Positions 1 through 7,646 of a stretch of 64,000 bases of DNA are shown here, piece after piece. Numbering within the stretch: the first letter of the stretch is position 1; every line of letters begins with the position of its first letter. The position numbers and the translations under genes were made by a program. The stretch comes from CAWGET01 sp963821715 (GTDB lineage Bacteria; Bacteroidota; Ignavibacteria; Ignavibacteriales; Melioribacteraceae): NCBI GenBank assembly GCA_963821715.1, contig CAWGET010000007.1, positions 62,001 to 126,000 of the forward strand. The letters run 5' to 3'. Under the pieces are notes generated by a model. That model did no database searches. It had not been told where the DNA came from and saw only the letters and a program-made list of their open reading frames with translations.

Positions 1-51
1 AATAAAAATTATTAGTCTATATACTACCGCAAAATTTGGAGGGCAACAAAA

Positions 52-1563
52 ATGGAAGGTATTACTTTATACATTATCCCTTTGTTTAGTATTATCCTAT
101 TTCTCGACAGGCTTTTTTATTTCCGAATTAAAACAACTAAGTTAATTTCCGCAGTTTCATTAAGTGCAATAATTGTTGGATGTTCGGTTAATCCCGCAAC
201 CGGCAATAGGCAGTTAAATTTTGTAAGCGAATCTCAGGAAATTGAAATGGGAAAAGAAGCCGACAAAAATATTGTTGCTTCTATGGGGCTTTATCCGGAT
301 CAAGGATTGCAAAATTATGTGCAGACTCTGGGAAAAAAGTTGGCCGTAAAATCAGAAAGACCGAATTTACCTTGGACATTCCGTGTTATTGATGATCCGA
401 TAGTTAATGCTTTTGCGGTACCGGGCGGCTTTATTTATGTAACCCGTGGTATACTTTCTCATTTTACAAATGAAGCAGAATTGATCGGAGTACTTGGGCA
501 CGAAATTGGCCACGTAACCGCGCAGCATTCCGTAAACCAAATGAGCCAGCAGCAATTAACGCAGCTGGGAGTCGGAGTGGCGATGATTTTAAAACCGGAG
601 CTTCAGCAATATTCGCAGCTGGCGGGTCTCGGGCTGAATTTACTTTTCTTAAAATTTAGTCGTGACGACGAAAGACAGGCGGATGAATTAGGCGTTAGAT
701 ATATGAGTAAAGCTAATGAAAATCCTGCGGAATTGATGAACGTAATGCAAATGCTCGAGCGGACTTCTCAACAAGCGAATGCGGGAAAAATGCCTCAGTG
801 GCTTTCCACGCATCCCGATCCTGAAAATAGAATTGAACTTATAAAGGAAGAAATAGATAAACTGAATCACTCGGGTAATTGGGCTTCAGTAAACCGCGAA
901 GGATATTTGAACAGATTGAACGGAATGATTTACGGCGCAAACCCGCGGGAAGGTTTTTTTGAGGGGAACACTTTCTATCAGCCGGATATGAAATTTAAAT
1001 ATGAGTTTCCACAGGGATGGAATGTAATAAATCAAAAACAGGCCGTATTTGGAGTAAGTAAAAATGAGGATGCCGTTCTTCAAATTACTCTGTCAAATCA
1101 GTCGTCGCCGCAAAACGCCGCGCAAAATTTTGTAAACCAGGAAGGAATACAAAGCTCCGGGTTTCAGAATTTAAACATCCATGGATTGCAGGCTGTCGCC
1201 GCAAATTTTGCAGCTGAAACACAGCAGCAGGGAAATATCCGAGGAAGAGCTGTTTATATTGCCTATGGCGGAAATGTTTTTGAACTTGTTGGTTATACCG
1301 GCGACGGAAGTTGGAATAATTACGACAATGTTTTTACAAACTCCATAAATTCCTTTAGTCCGCTGAATGACCCGAATAAATTAAATGTTAAACCGAAGGA
1401 GATAAAGATAATTTCTTTGGATAGAGCAATGACGCTGCAGGAGTTTAACAAAAGATATCCATCAACTATAGATATCGAAGATTTAGGCATCATTAACCAA
1501 GCGCAGGCGAATACAAGATTTGAAGCCGGTACAAAATTAAAACAGGTTGTCGGTGGAAGATAG
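52..1563 (+). CDS. M48-family metalloprotease, predicted lipoprotein
   Basis: Zinc metallopeptidase of the M48 (Ste24/BepA-like) family, probably acting on envelope proteins in the periplasm. The zinc motif HEIGH is at residues 150-154 and the third ligand is Glu207 in the family pattern S-R-x-x-E-x-x-A-D. The start is supported by a strong ribosome site (GGAGG, ten bases upstream of the ATG). The N-terminus is odd: a first hydrophobic stretch (about residues 5-19) is followed by a basic patch (RIKTTK) and a second hydrophobic stretch ending in a lipobox-like I-V-G-C at Cys44. Either the lipoprotein signal is unusually long or translation really begins at a non-ATG codon near residue 22. The C-terminal 200 residues match the non-catalytic tail usual in 480-500-residue members. 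It is separated from the sugar locus by a 323-base gap and looks monocistronic. Confidence 0.9.
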   Translation: MEGITLYIIPLFSIILFLDRLFYFRIKTTKLISAVSLSAIIVGCSVNPATGNRQLNFVSESQEIEMGKEADKNIVASMGLYPDQGLQNYVQTLGKKLAVKSERPNLPWTFRVIDDPIVNAFAVPGGFIYVTRGILSHFTNEAELIGVLGHEIGHVTAQHSVNQMSQQQLTQLGVGVAMILKPELQQYSQLAGLGLNLLFLKFSRDDERQADELGVRYMSKANENPAELMNVMQMLERTSQQANAGKMPQWLSTHPDPENRIELIKEEIDKLNHSGNWASVNREGYLNRLNGMIYGANPREGFFEGNTFYQPDMKFKYEFPQGWNVINQKQAVFGVSKNEDAVLQITLSNQSSPQNAAQNFVNQEGIQSSGFQNLNIHGLQAVAANFAAETQQQGNIRGRAVYIAYGGNVFELVGYTGDGSWNNYDNVFTNSINSFSPLNDPNKLNVKPKEIKIISLDRAMTLQEFNKRYPSTIDIEDLGIINQAQANTRFEAGTKLKQVVGGR

Positions 1564-1608
1564 AAATAGAAGACAGAGAACAGAGGACAGACATCAGAAA
1601 GACAAATG

Positions 1609-1634
1609 TAGAGCTACGCCACGGCGTGGCTCTA
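1609..1634. repeat. GC-rich near-perfect hairpin, REP-like or terminator
   Basis: Twelve bases (TAGAGCTACGCC) pair with GGCGTGGCTCTA across a two-base loop; one pair is G-U. It lies 46 bases after the M48 stop. No T-run follows, so it is a poor intrinsic terminator; its GC content contrasts with the AT-rich surroundings, which fits a dispersed palindromic element. Only one copy is visible in this window. Confidence 0.5.
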
Positions 1635-1703
1635 TTGTATACAAACTACCATTTTACTTCAAATCCTGAGATGCTCTTCTTAGCGATGAATCCGATTTTG
1701 TTT

Positions 1704-1718
1704 TGTAAATAATTTACA
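1704..1718. promoter_or_regulatory. Palindrome TGTAAAT-A-ATTTACA, possible auxiliary operator
   Basis: A perfect 7+1+7 inverted repeat. Its half-site TGTAAA is the same as that of the operator-like palindrome at 1856-1869, but the spacing is one base longer and it lacks the central CG typical of LacI-family sites. It could be a second, looping operator or the site of another dimeric regulator. Confidence 0.35.
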
Positions 1719-1816
1719 TTACTGAACAAAGCTTCACTTCATTCAGAATATTTATTCCAAAAAATAAAATATAAAAGAAAAAATATTACTAATTCTATTG
1801 TGTATTCCGATTTTAC

Positions 1817-1845
1817 TTGACAAAATAATTTATACTTCATACCTT
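1817..1845 (+). promoter_or_regulatory. Candidate promoter of the LacI-type gene
   Basis: TTGACA at 1817-1822, then a 17-base spacer and TACCTT at 1840-1845. The second box agrees only partly with the sigma-70 consensus but starts with TAnnTT, as in Bacteroidota promoters. The palindrome at 1856-1869 would sit around or just after the predicted transcription start, a good place for repression. Inference from pattern only. Confidence 0.35.
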
Positions 1846-1855
1846 AAAATTAAAT

Positions 1856-1869
1856 TGTAAACGTTTACA
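1856..1869. promoter_or_regulatory. LacI/GalR-type operator TGTAAACGTTTACA
   Basis: A perfect 14-base palindrome with a central CG, the hallmark of sites bound by LacI/GalR-family proteins. It ends 17 bases before the GTG start of the LacI-type gene, so autoregulation is likely. No second copy of this exact 14-mer was noticed in front of the transport and glycosidase genes by eye; a motif scan would be needed to be sure. Confidence 0.7.
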
Positions 1870-1886
1870 TTTAAAGAGAGAAAGAT

Positions 1887-2918
1887 GTGGCGGTAACAAT
1901 AAAAGAAATTGCTCAAAAGGTCAATGTCTCCATCGCAACCGTATCCCGCGCCTTAAACGGAGATTCCAAAGTTACAGACAAAACCAAAGACCTCGTCCTC
2001 GCCGCCGCAAAAGAATTAGAATACAAACCGAACATAGTCGCAAGATATCTCGTAAATAAAAGCAGCAAAATTATCGGCGTTATACTTCCTGAAATCATTG
2101 ACGAATTTTTTTCCAGCGTAATTAAAGAGATTGACAGAATTGCGCACGACGACGGGTTCAATATAATCGTTTCCGGTTCTCATGGAAGATTGAACGGCGC
2201 CGAATCTATCGTAAACTTTATGGATAGAAGTATGGTGGAAGGTTTGATTTTAATGGCGCCGAAACTCGACGGAGAAATACGAGAAGTAATAAATAATTCT
2301 CGCCACCCAATTGTGCTTTTAAATTCCGGCGATGCATTTGAAAACTCGGTTAAAATTTCGATAGATAATTTTCAGGGAGCTTACGCTTCCGCAGATCATT
2401 TAATTTGGCACGGCTGTAAAAAAATTGGGATGATCAAAGGTCCTTCGGAAAACTTTGAAGCTCGCGAAAGATACCGAGGATTCAAAAAGGCGCTCTGGGA
2501 TAAAAAAATTAAGATCGATCAGGAACTGATAGTTAGCGGAGATTTCACAATAAAATCGGGCTATTACGGTTTCATTAGACTTTTCAGTCAGAAGAAAAAA
2601 CCTGAAGCGATTTTCGCCGCTAACGATATGACAGCAGTGGGAATTTATGAAGCGGCAAAAAGTTTAAATATAAAGATTCCGGAAGACGTCGCAGTAGTCG
2701 GATTCGACGATATTTTTTTGAGCAGATTATTAAATCCGAGGCTCACGACTATTCACGTTCCTATCGACGAACTCGGCGCCAGAGCGGTAAAATATTTATT
2801 GAAAATGATAAAAGGAAAAGCGGACAAAAAATTATCGCATAAAGAAACAATATCCACAGGCTTGGTTATAGGCGGATCCTGCGGATGCAAAAACGGCGGC
2901 AGTGCAAACTTAATTTAA
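1887..2918 (+). CDS. LacI/GalR-family transcriptional regulator
   Basis: Sugar-responsive repressor or activator, 343 residues, normal family length. The N-terminal helix-turn-helix (about residues 3-24, with the family pattern T-I-K-E-I-A and V-S-x-A-T-V-S-R-A-L-N) binds DNA; the rest is a periplasmic-binding-protein-like sensor domain, including the conserved F-A-A-N-D-M-T-A-V-G and V-G-F-D-D segments. The start is GTG at 1887; the ATG at 1885 is out of frame. A purine-rich stretch (AGAGAGAAAG) precedes it. It stands at the head of the carbohydrate locus and faces the same way, so it is the obvious candidate controller of the genes from 2975 to 26271. The effector cannot be told from sequence; a beta-glucan oligosaccharide would fit the neighbours. 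Confidence 0.93.
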   Translation: MAVTIKEIAQKVNVSIATVSRALNGDSKVTDKTKDLVLAAAKELEYKPNIVARYLVNKSSKIIGVILPEIIDEFFSSVIKEIDRIAHDDGFNIIVSGSHGRLNGAESIVNFMDRSMVEGLILMAPKLDGEIREVINNSRHPIVLLNSGDAFENSVKISIDNFQGAYASADHLIWHGCKKIGMIKGPSENFEARERYRGFKKALWDKKIKIDQELIVSGDFTIKSGYYGFIRLFSQKKKPEAIFAANDMTAVGIYEAAKSLNIKIPEDVAVVGFDDIFLSRLLNPRLTTIHVPIDELGARAVKYLLKMIKGKADKKLSHKETISTGLVIGGSCGCKNGGSANLI

Positions 2919-2974
2919 TTGTAAAGACTAAGTTCTTTTTTTATTAAATCCAACAAACAACATCGGGAGGTGTT

Positions 2975-4894
2975 ATGAAAAAGATCATATTACATTATCT
3001 TCCTCTTTTCTTCTTACTCTCACTAACAATTTCCGCCCAATACGGAGAGCGCGAAGACGCTGTTTGGGCAAGAATGACCGACCAGGAAATAACTTTAGAC
3101 GGAGTTCTTGACGAAGCCGCTTGGGCAAACGCCGAAGAAATAACCGTCAATTACGGCGAACCCGGCAGACTTCCATTCAGCGGATATGAAATTGACGGCG
3201 GCGGCGGACAGGGCGAAGTTACCGATCCGACAACCGCGACAGTTAAATTTTTGGTTACACAAGATAACAATCTATATATTGCATTTGACGTGCAGGATGC
3301 GATTGTAGGCGGCAGCGCTACTTGGCCTAAATGGGAAGGTATATTGATGTCAATAAAAAGCCGTACTACCGAAGACTATTTAAACGGAAATCCTTCTACT
3401 CCTTGGGAATACTTTTACGCGCTCTTTTACGAAAATTCACCGATAGAATATGGAGTTGGAACTCCTCCGGTATTTAGAGGAAAATTTGATAATGAAATTT
3501 TTGATACAATCGCCGCAGTTCCCTCAGCTTTCGACGGTTATTGGCAGACGGATGGAATTACCAACGACAGCCTTGCCGATAACGGCTGGGTTGCAGAACT
3601 TAAAATCGGACTTGATACTCTTGGTATAGACGTTACGCAGCCCGGCGGAGATATTATTGAATTAAATTTTTCAATCTGGGATCACGATTATACTAAGGGC
3701 GATCCTTTGGCTTCATATACTACAAGAACATGGCTCCAGAATCCTTGGAACAGCCAGGATAATCCGGAGAGAATTTATGCAAACCCCAATGTTACAACAG
3801 AAACCGCAAGCCTTCCGATGATTGAACCCGACTTGATTTTCAAAAGCGGAGCGGGCGTGGACGATCCAACAATAGACGGAGTATTGGATGAGCCGGTTTG
3901 GGACGGCGCATATCTTTTCGATCTTGCTTGGGAAAATATTGAAGTGCGTAAAACTTACGGCGGAATCGGACCTTACAGAAGCGGAAGATTCCAGCCGGAA
4001 CTTGATCTTGACGACGACGGAAACGTAGATCCGAAAGCGGTTATTCTCGATCCGGTTGTTGCGCACATTTACGGTTTTTTCAAAGATAATTATTTGTATC
4101 TCGGCGGAGTAGTTGAAGATAAAGTTGTTCAGGGAGTCCGGGATTCCGAATACGATATGATGGACGCTCTTACTTTCAGGATTGGAGAAAGAGACACTCT
4201 TGACCCGAATGTGCACAGATTAATTTTCCGCGAAATGGGTGTTTTCTTCGATACGCTCGGTAATGTGGATACTCTTAAACATCTTTCTACGTTATTGAAG
4301 GAATCCGGCAGCGAGTTCGGAGTTTCGTTACTCGGCAATACTGTTGTTAACGATCAGTCGGCTCTCGACTCCGGTTACGCGGTAGAAATGAAAATCGACT
4401 TGAGTTACTTCGGATATCCTTACGAAGATAACGCCATATTTTTCGGAGTAATGGTTCAGGACGGAGACAAGAGTGAGACAGATCCGTTAAGCGGCTATGG
4501 TACCAGAAGTTGGTATTTCGGAGAATCGGGCAATTGGGCTGTTGCTTGGTCTGCGATGGATCCGAGTCAAGTTATTGTCGGCGTTGACGATAACGCTTCA
4601 CTAATACCGGAAAAATTTCAACTGCTCGGAAATTATCCGAACCCATTTAATCCGGCGACAAAAATAAAATTCGCAACTCCCGTTGCGGGCGCGGCAAAAA
4701 TAAATATCTATAATGTTATCGGGCAGTTAGTAACTGCGATAAACGTTGCCGATATAAACGCAGGCGTTAACGAAGTTAATTTTAACGCGGGCAGCCTTGC
4801 CTCGGGCGTATATCTTTATAATATTTCTCTGCAGGATAAATCCTCAAATCAGTTATTAAAAAGCTCAACAGGCAAGATGATCTTGATGAAGTAG
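2975..4894 (+). CDS. Secreted protein with two CBM9-like domains and T9SS sorting tail
   Basis: 639 residues with a signal peptide (about 1-21, hydrophobic, ending I-S-A-Q). Two domains start with the same signature, L-D-G-V-L-D-E-A-A-W at 41-50 and I-D-G-V-L-D-E-P-V-W from about 300, typical of CBM9/DOMON-like carbohydrate-binding modules; each spans roughly 230-250 residues. The last 90 residues form a type A T9SS sorting domain (L-L-G-N-Y-P-N-P-F-N-P from about residue 550, ending in K-M-I-L-M-K). I see no catalytic domain, so it is probably a surface glycan-binding protein that could serve the receptor downstream in place of SusD/SusE-type proteins. The ribosome site (GGGAGGTG) is strong. 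A terminator separates it from the receptor gene. Confidence 0.8.
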   Translation: MKKIILHYLPLFFLLSLTISAQYGEREDAVWARMTDQEITLDGVLDEAAWANAEEITVNYGEPGRLPFSGYEIDGGGGQGEVTDPTTATVKFLVTQDNNLYIAFDVQDAIVGGSATWPKWEGILMSIKSRTTEDYLNGNPSTPWEYFYALFYENSPIEYGVGTPPVFRGKFDNEIFDTIAAVPSAFDGYWQTDGITNDSLADNGWVAELKIGLDTLGIDVTQPGGDIIELNFSIWDHDYTKGDPLASYTTRTWLQNPWNSQDNPERIYANPNVTTETASLPMIEPDLIFKSGAGVDDPTIDGVLDEPVWDGAYLFDLAWENIEVRKTYGGIGPYRSGRFQPELDLDDDGNVDPKAVILDPVVAHIYGFFKDNYLYLGGVVEDKVVQGVRDSEYDMMDALTFRIGERDTLDPNVHRLIFREMGVFFDTLGNVDTLKHLSTLLKESGSEFGVSLLGNTVVNDQSALDSGYAVEMKIDLSYFGYPYEDNAIFFGVMVQDGDKSETDPLSGYGTRSWYFGESGNWAVAWSAMDPSQVIVGVDDNASLIPEKFQLLGNYPNPFNPATKIKFATPVAGAAKINIYNVIGQLVTAINVADINAGVNEVNFNAGSLASGVYLYNISLQDKSSNQLLKSSTGKMILMK

Positions 4895-4909
4895 ATTTTT
4901 GAATTTTAC

Positions 4910-4936
4910 GAGCGGGAAAATTTTCCCGCTCTTTTT
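4910..4936 (+). terminator. Intrinsic terminator after the CBM9-like gene
   Basis: A perfect inverted repeat (GAGCGGGAAAA with TTTTCCCGCTC, positions 4910-4931) is followed by five T residues. It lies 15 bases after the stop codon and before the favoured start of the receptor gene. It may reduce rather than abolish read-through, giving more CBM9-like protein than receptor. Confidence 0.85.
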
Positions 4937-4958
4937 ATTAAGCATAATGAGGAATAAA

Positions 4959-7613
4959 ATGCATTCGAAATTTATGCTGAAAAATTATTCGTCAATCGCG
5001 TTTGCACTGATTATTATTTTGTTTTCCTCTGATTTTTATTTCAGTCAGACAACCGGAAAACTGACGGGAAGAGTAACGGACGAAAATGGAGAGCCGCTGA
5101 TAGGAGCGAATATTTTAGTCCGTGAAATTAATACCGGCGCGGCGACAGATGTTGAAGGCTACTACACAATTCTGAATTTGCGAGCCGATAATTACGATGT
5201 GGAGTATCGTTTTGTAGGATATCAGACCAAAGTTGTTGAAGGAATACGGATTAACGGCGATAAAACTACGGAGATCAGCGTGCAGCTTTTTCCGCAGGCG
5301 GTTGAAGGCGAGGAAGTTGTGGTAACAGCGCAAAAGCCGATTGTAGAATTCAATGTTACAAGTTCGGTTTCCACCGTGACGACGGAAGATATAGATAATC
5401 TGCCGGTTCAAAGTCTGGATGAAATTGTAAATCTACAAGCCGGAGTTATCGACGGGCATTTTAGAGGCGGAAGACTCGGCGAGGTGCAGTATCAAGTAGA
5501 CGGTGTTACAGTAAATAATCCTTACGATAATTCTTCAACTTTAAGATTAGACCGATCCATCATCGAGGAAGTTCAAGTGATCAGCGGAACTTTCGACGCG
5601 AAATACGGTCAGGCAATGTCCGGCGTTGTTAATGCGATTTTAAAAACAGGCGATGAAAATTTTGAATGGAGCGGCGAAGTTTACGGAGGAGATTACATTC
5701 CATTCGATAAAAGCCGTTATCCGAATAACGATGATTTGAAGCCGCAGACAATTCAAAATTACCAATTGACTTTAAGCGGTCCGACTCCTATTCCTAAAAC
5801 TACTTTTCTGCTAAGCGGAAGAAGATTTGTAAACGACGGATACCTTTTCGGCGAAAACAGATTCGTTCCTACCGACTCGAACGATTTTCAGACTCCGGAA
5901 TTTTTCCCGACTGGAAACGGCGAATTAATCGCGATGAAAACAAACGAGACTTGGAGCGGGCAGGCGAAACTAACTACAAAAGCTTTTCAAAATTTTCAGA
6001 TTAGTTATCAGGCAATTGTGAACGACGTAAAAGGATCGAGTTACAACAACGCATACAGATTGAATCCGACCGGAATAAAAGAGCAGAATACATTTTCGAT
6101 AACACACGGGTTGGATTTTACGCATACGCTTACAAATGTTATGTATTACAATTTAAGCTTCAGGCAAAACTTTTTCGAATACACAGATTATAAATATGAA
6201 GATTTATATGATCCGCGTTATCTGGAAGCCGGAGCTCCGCGCAGCAGCGCGAATTATGAAGACGGCGCCATTGTCCAAGGAGTCGATCTCGGACGATTCA
6301 AGCAAAGAACCGACGCGTTCATAGCAAAGGCGCAATATACATGGCAGTTCGATAGGAAAAATCTTTTGGAAGCCGGAGTTGAATTTCAGACGTTCGAAAT
6401 TCTTTTCGGAAGTCCCGGATTTTACTCGGACGTAGTTGTGGACGGAGTTCAGGTTCTTATTCCTCAAATAGGAACGCTGCCGTCGGATCAAAAAATTGAA
6501 GTCTATTATCCGAAAGAATATGCAGCTTATTTGCAGGATAGAATTGAGGTCGGCGATATAATTGTAAGAGCCGGAGCAAGGTTTCAGATGTTCGACGCGA
6601 ACTCATCCATCCCCGGCGATCTTCGAAATCCGGCAAATTCAATCAGAGGAGTTCCGTCATCCGAAAATGTAAATACCGATATTAAATACTCCCTCTCGCC
6701 GAGACTTGGATTGAGTTTTCCTTTGACTGCCGCCGCGAACGTTTATTTTTCTTACGGTCATTTTTATCAGATGCCGAACCTGCAGCATTTATATAATAAT
6801 TCAAACTATCTTGTTTTGGAAAATCTTCAAGCGGGAATAACAAGATTCGGAACTTTGGGAAATCCAAATTTAAAACCGCAGTTAACAGTTCAGTATGAAG
6901 TAGGGCTTAAACAGGCTCTTACAAATTACCTTGGACTTCAATTAACCTTTTTCTATAAGGATATCCGGGATCTTCTCGGCGCCGAATTTATTTCCACTTA
7001 CAACGCCGCGGAATATGTGAGATTTACAAACATCGATTTCGGCAGCTCTTACGGCTTTACAGTCGTTTTGGATCAGCGGGCTATCGGACCGATAAGCACA
7101 AGTTTGGATTATACGCTACAATTCGCCAACGGAAATTCGAGCGACCCGAACGAGACTGCGAACAGAGCCGAAGCGGGAAAAGATCCCCGTCCGCGCGATA
7201 TTCCATTTAATTGGGATCAGCGGCATACGCTTAACGCAACCGCGGTTTTCAGCGATAGAGAAAATTATTCTATCAGCGCAATTCTCAAATACGGAAGCGG
7301 GCAGCCTTACACTCCGGCGCTAGGAACCGGATTTAACGCAGACCTTGAAACAAATTCCGGCAGAAAAGAGAGTTTTATTATTCTCGATATGCGCGCGGAA
7401 AAATTCTTCAATTTCAGCTTTTCGCGTTTAAGTCTTTTTGTAAGGGCGTTTAATTTATTGAATACATTCAGCTCAAACGGCTTTGTGTTCAACACTACAG
7501 GCTCGGCGGATTATTCGCAGTTCCCGTATTTAGATAGAGTTGCATTAAATAATCCGGGACGTTTTTACGAACCGCGGAGAATAGAAATTGGGTTTTCAAT
7601 AAGAAGCAACTAA
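4959..7613 (+). CDS. TonB-dependent receptor with carboxypeptidase-regulatory-like domain
   Basis: Outer-membrane active transporter, 884 residues from the chosen start. A signal peptide is followed by a carboxypeptidase-regulatory-like beta-sandwich (about residues 30-115: G-R-V-T-D-E-N-G-E-P-L-I-G-A-N), a plug domain (about 130-235) and a 22-strand-type barrel to the C-terminus. This is the SusC/CirA layout. An open frame extends back to a TTG at 4899, but that would run through the terminator at 4910-4936; the ATG at 4959 has a GAGGAA site and a clean signal peptide, so I prefer it (ATG at 4947 is also possible). There is no SusD gene next to it; instead a 1090-residue surface protein and a PorV-like protein follow at 33 and 12 bases. 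The substrate is presumably an oligosaccharide; inference from neighbours. Confidence 0.9.
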   Translation: MHSKFMLKNYSSIAFALIIILFSSDFYFSQTTGKLTGRVTDENGEPLIGANILVREINTGAATDVEGYYTILNLRADNYDVEYRFVGYQTKVVEGIRINGDKTTEISVQLFPQAVEGEEVVVTAQKPIVEFNVTSSVSTVTTEDIDNLPVQSLDEIVNLQAGVIDGHFRGGRLGEVQYQVDGVTVNNPYDNSSTLRLDRSIIEEVQVISGTFDAKYGQAMSGVVNAILKTGDENFEWSGEVYGGDYIPFDKSRYPNNDDLKPQTIQNYQLTLSGPTPIPKTTFLLSGRRFVNDGYLFGENRFVPTDSNDFQTPEFFPTGNGELIAMKTNETWSGQAKLTTKAFQNFQISYQAIVNDVKGSSYNNAYRLNPTGIKEQNTFSITHGLDFTHTLTNVMYYNLSFRQNFFEYTDYKYEDLYDPRYLEAGAPRSSANYEDGAIVQGVDLGRFKQRTDAFIAKAQYTWQFDRKNLLEAGVEFQTFEILFGSPGFYSDVVVDGVQVLIPQIGTLPSDQKIEVYYPKEYAAYLQDRIEVGDIIVRAGARFQMFDANSSIPGDLRNPANSIRGVPSSENVNTDIKYSLSPRLGLSFPLTAAANVYFSYGHFYQMPNLQHLYNNSNYLVLENLQAGITRFGTLGNPNLKPQLTVQYEVGLKQALTNYLGLQLTFFYKDIRDLLGAEFISTYNAAEYVRFTNIDFGSSYGFTVVLDQRAIGPISTSLDYTLQFANGNSSDPNETANRAEAGKDPRPRDIPFNWDQRHTLNATAVFSDRENYSISAILKYGSGQPYTPALGTGFNADLETNSGRKESFIILDMRAEKFFNFSFSRLSLFVRAFNLLNTFSSNGFVFNTTGSADYSQFPYLDRVALNNPGRFYEPRRIEIGFSIRSN

Positions 7614-7646
7614 GCAAAAAATTCTTCTTTTAAGAAGAGAGAAAAA

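Larger units (their letters stand above)
1564..1886. other. Intergenic region upstream of the LacI-type gene
   Basis: I see no gene here. It begins with a purine-rich, AGA/CAGA-like low-complexity tract (about 1564-1606), then a GC-rich hairpin (1609-1634), an AT-rich stretch with the palindrome at 1704-1718, and the promoter/operator region of the LacI-type gene (1817-1869). The regulatory elements are listed separately. Confidence 0.6.

Noticed and set aside
3713..4216. 167-codon minus-strand frame opposite the CBM9-like gene
   Set aside because: Lies wholly inside a well-supported gene on the other strand and its translation has no family features; a codon-bias shadow.
4899..4958. TTG 4899 as the receptor start
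   Set aside because: The codons would run through a perfect terminator hairpin, and ATG 4959 has its own GAGGAA site and a better signal peptide.
7620..7640. CTTCTT/AAGAAG hairpin before the 1090-residue gene as a terminator
   Set aside because: Six A/T-rich pairs with no T-run, overlapping the ribosome-site region; too weak.
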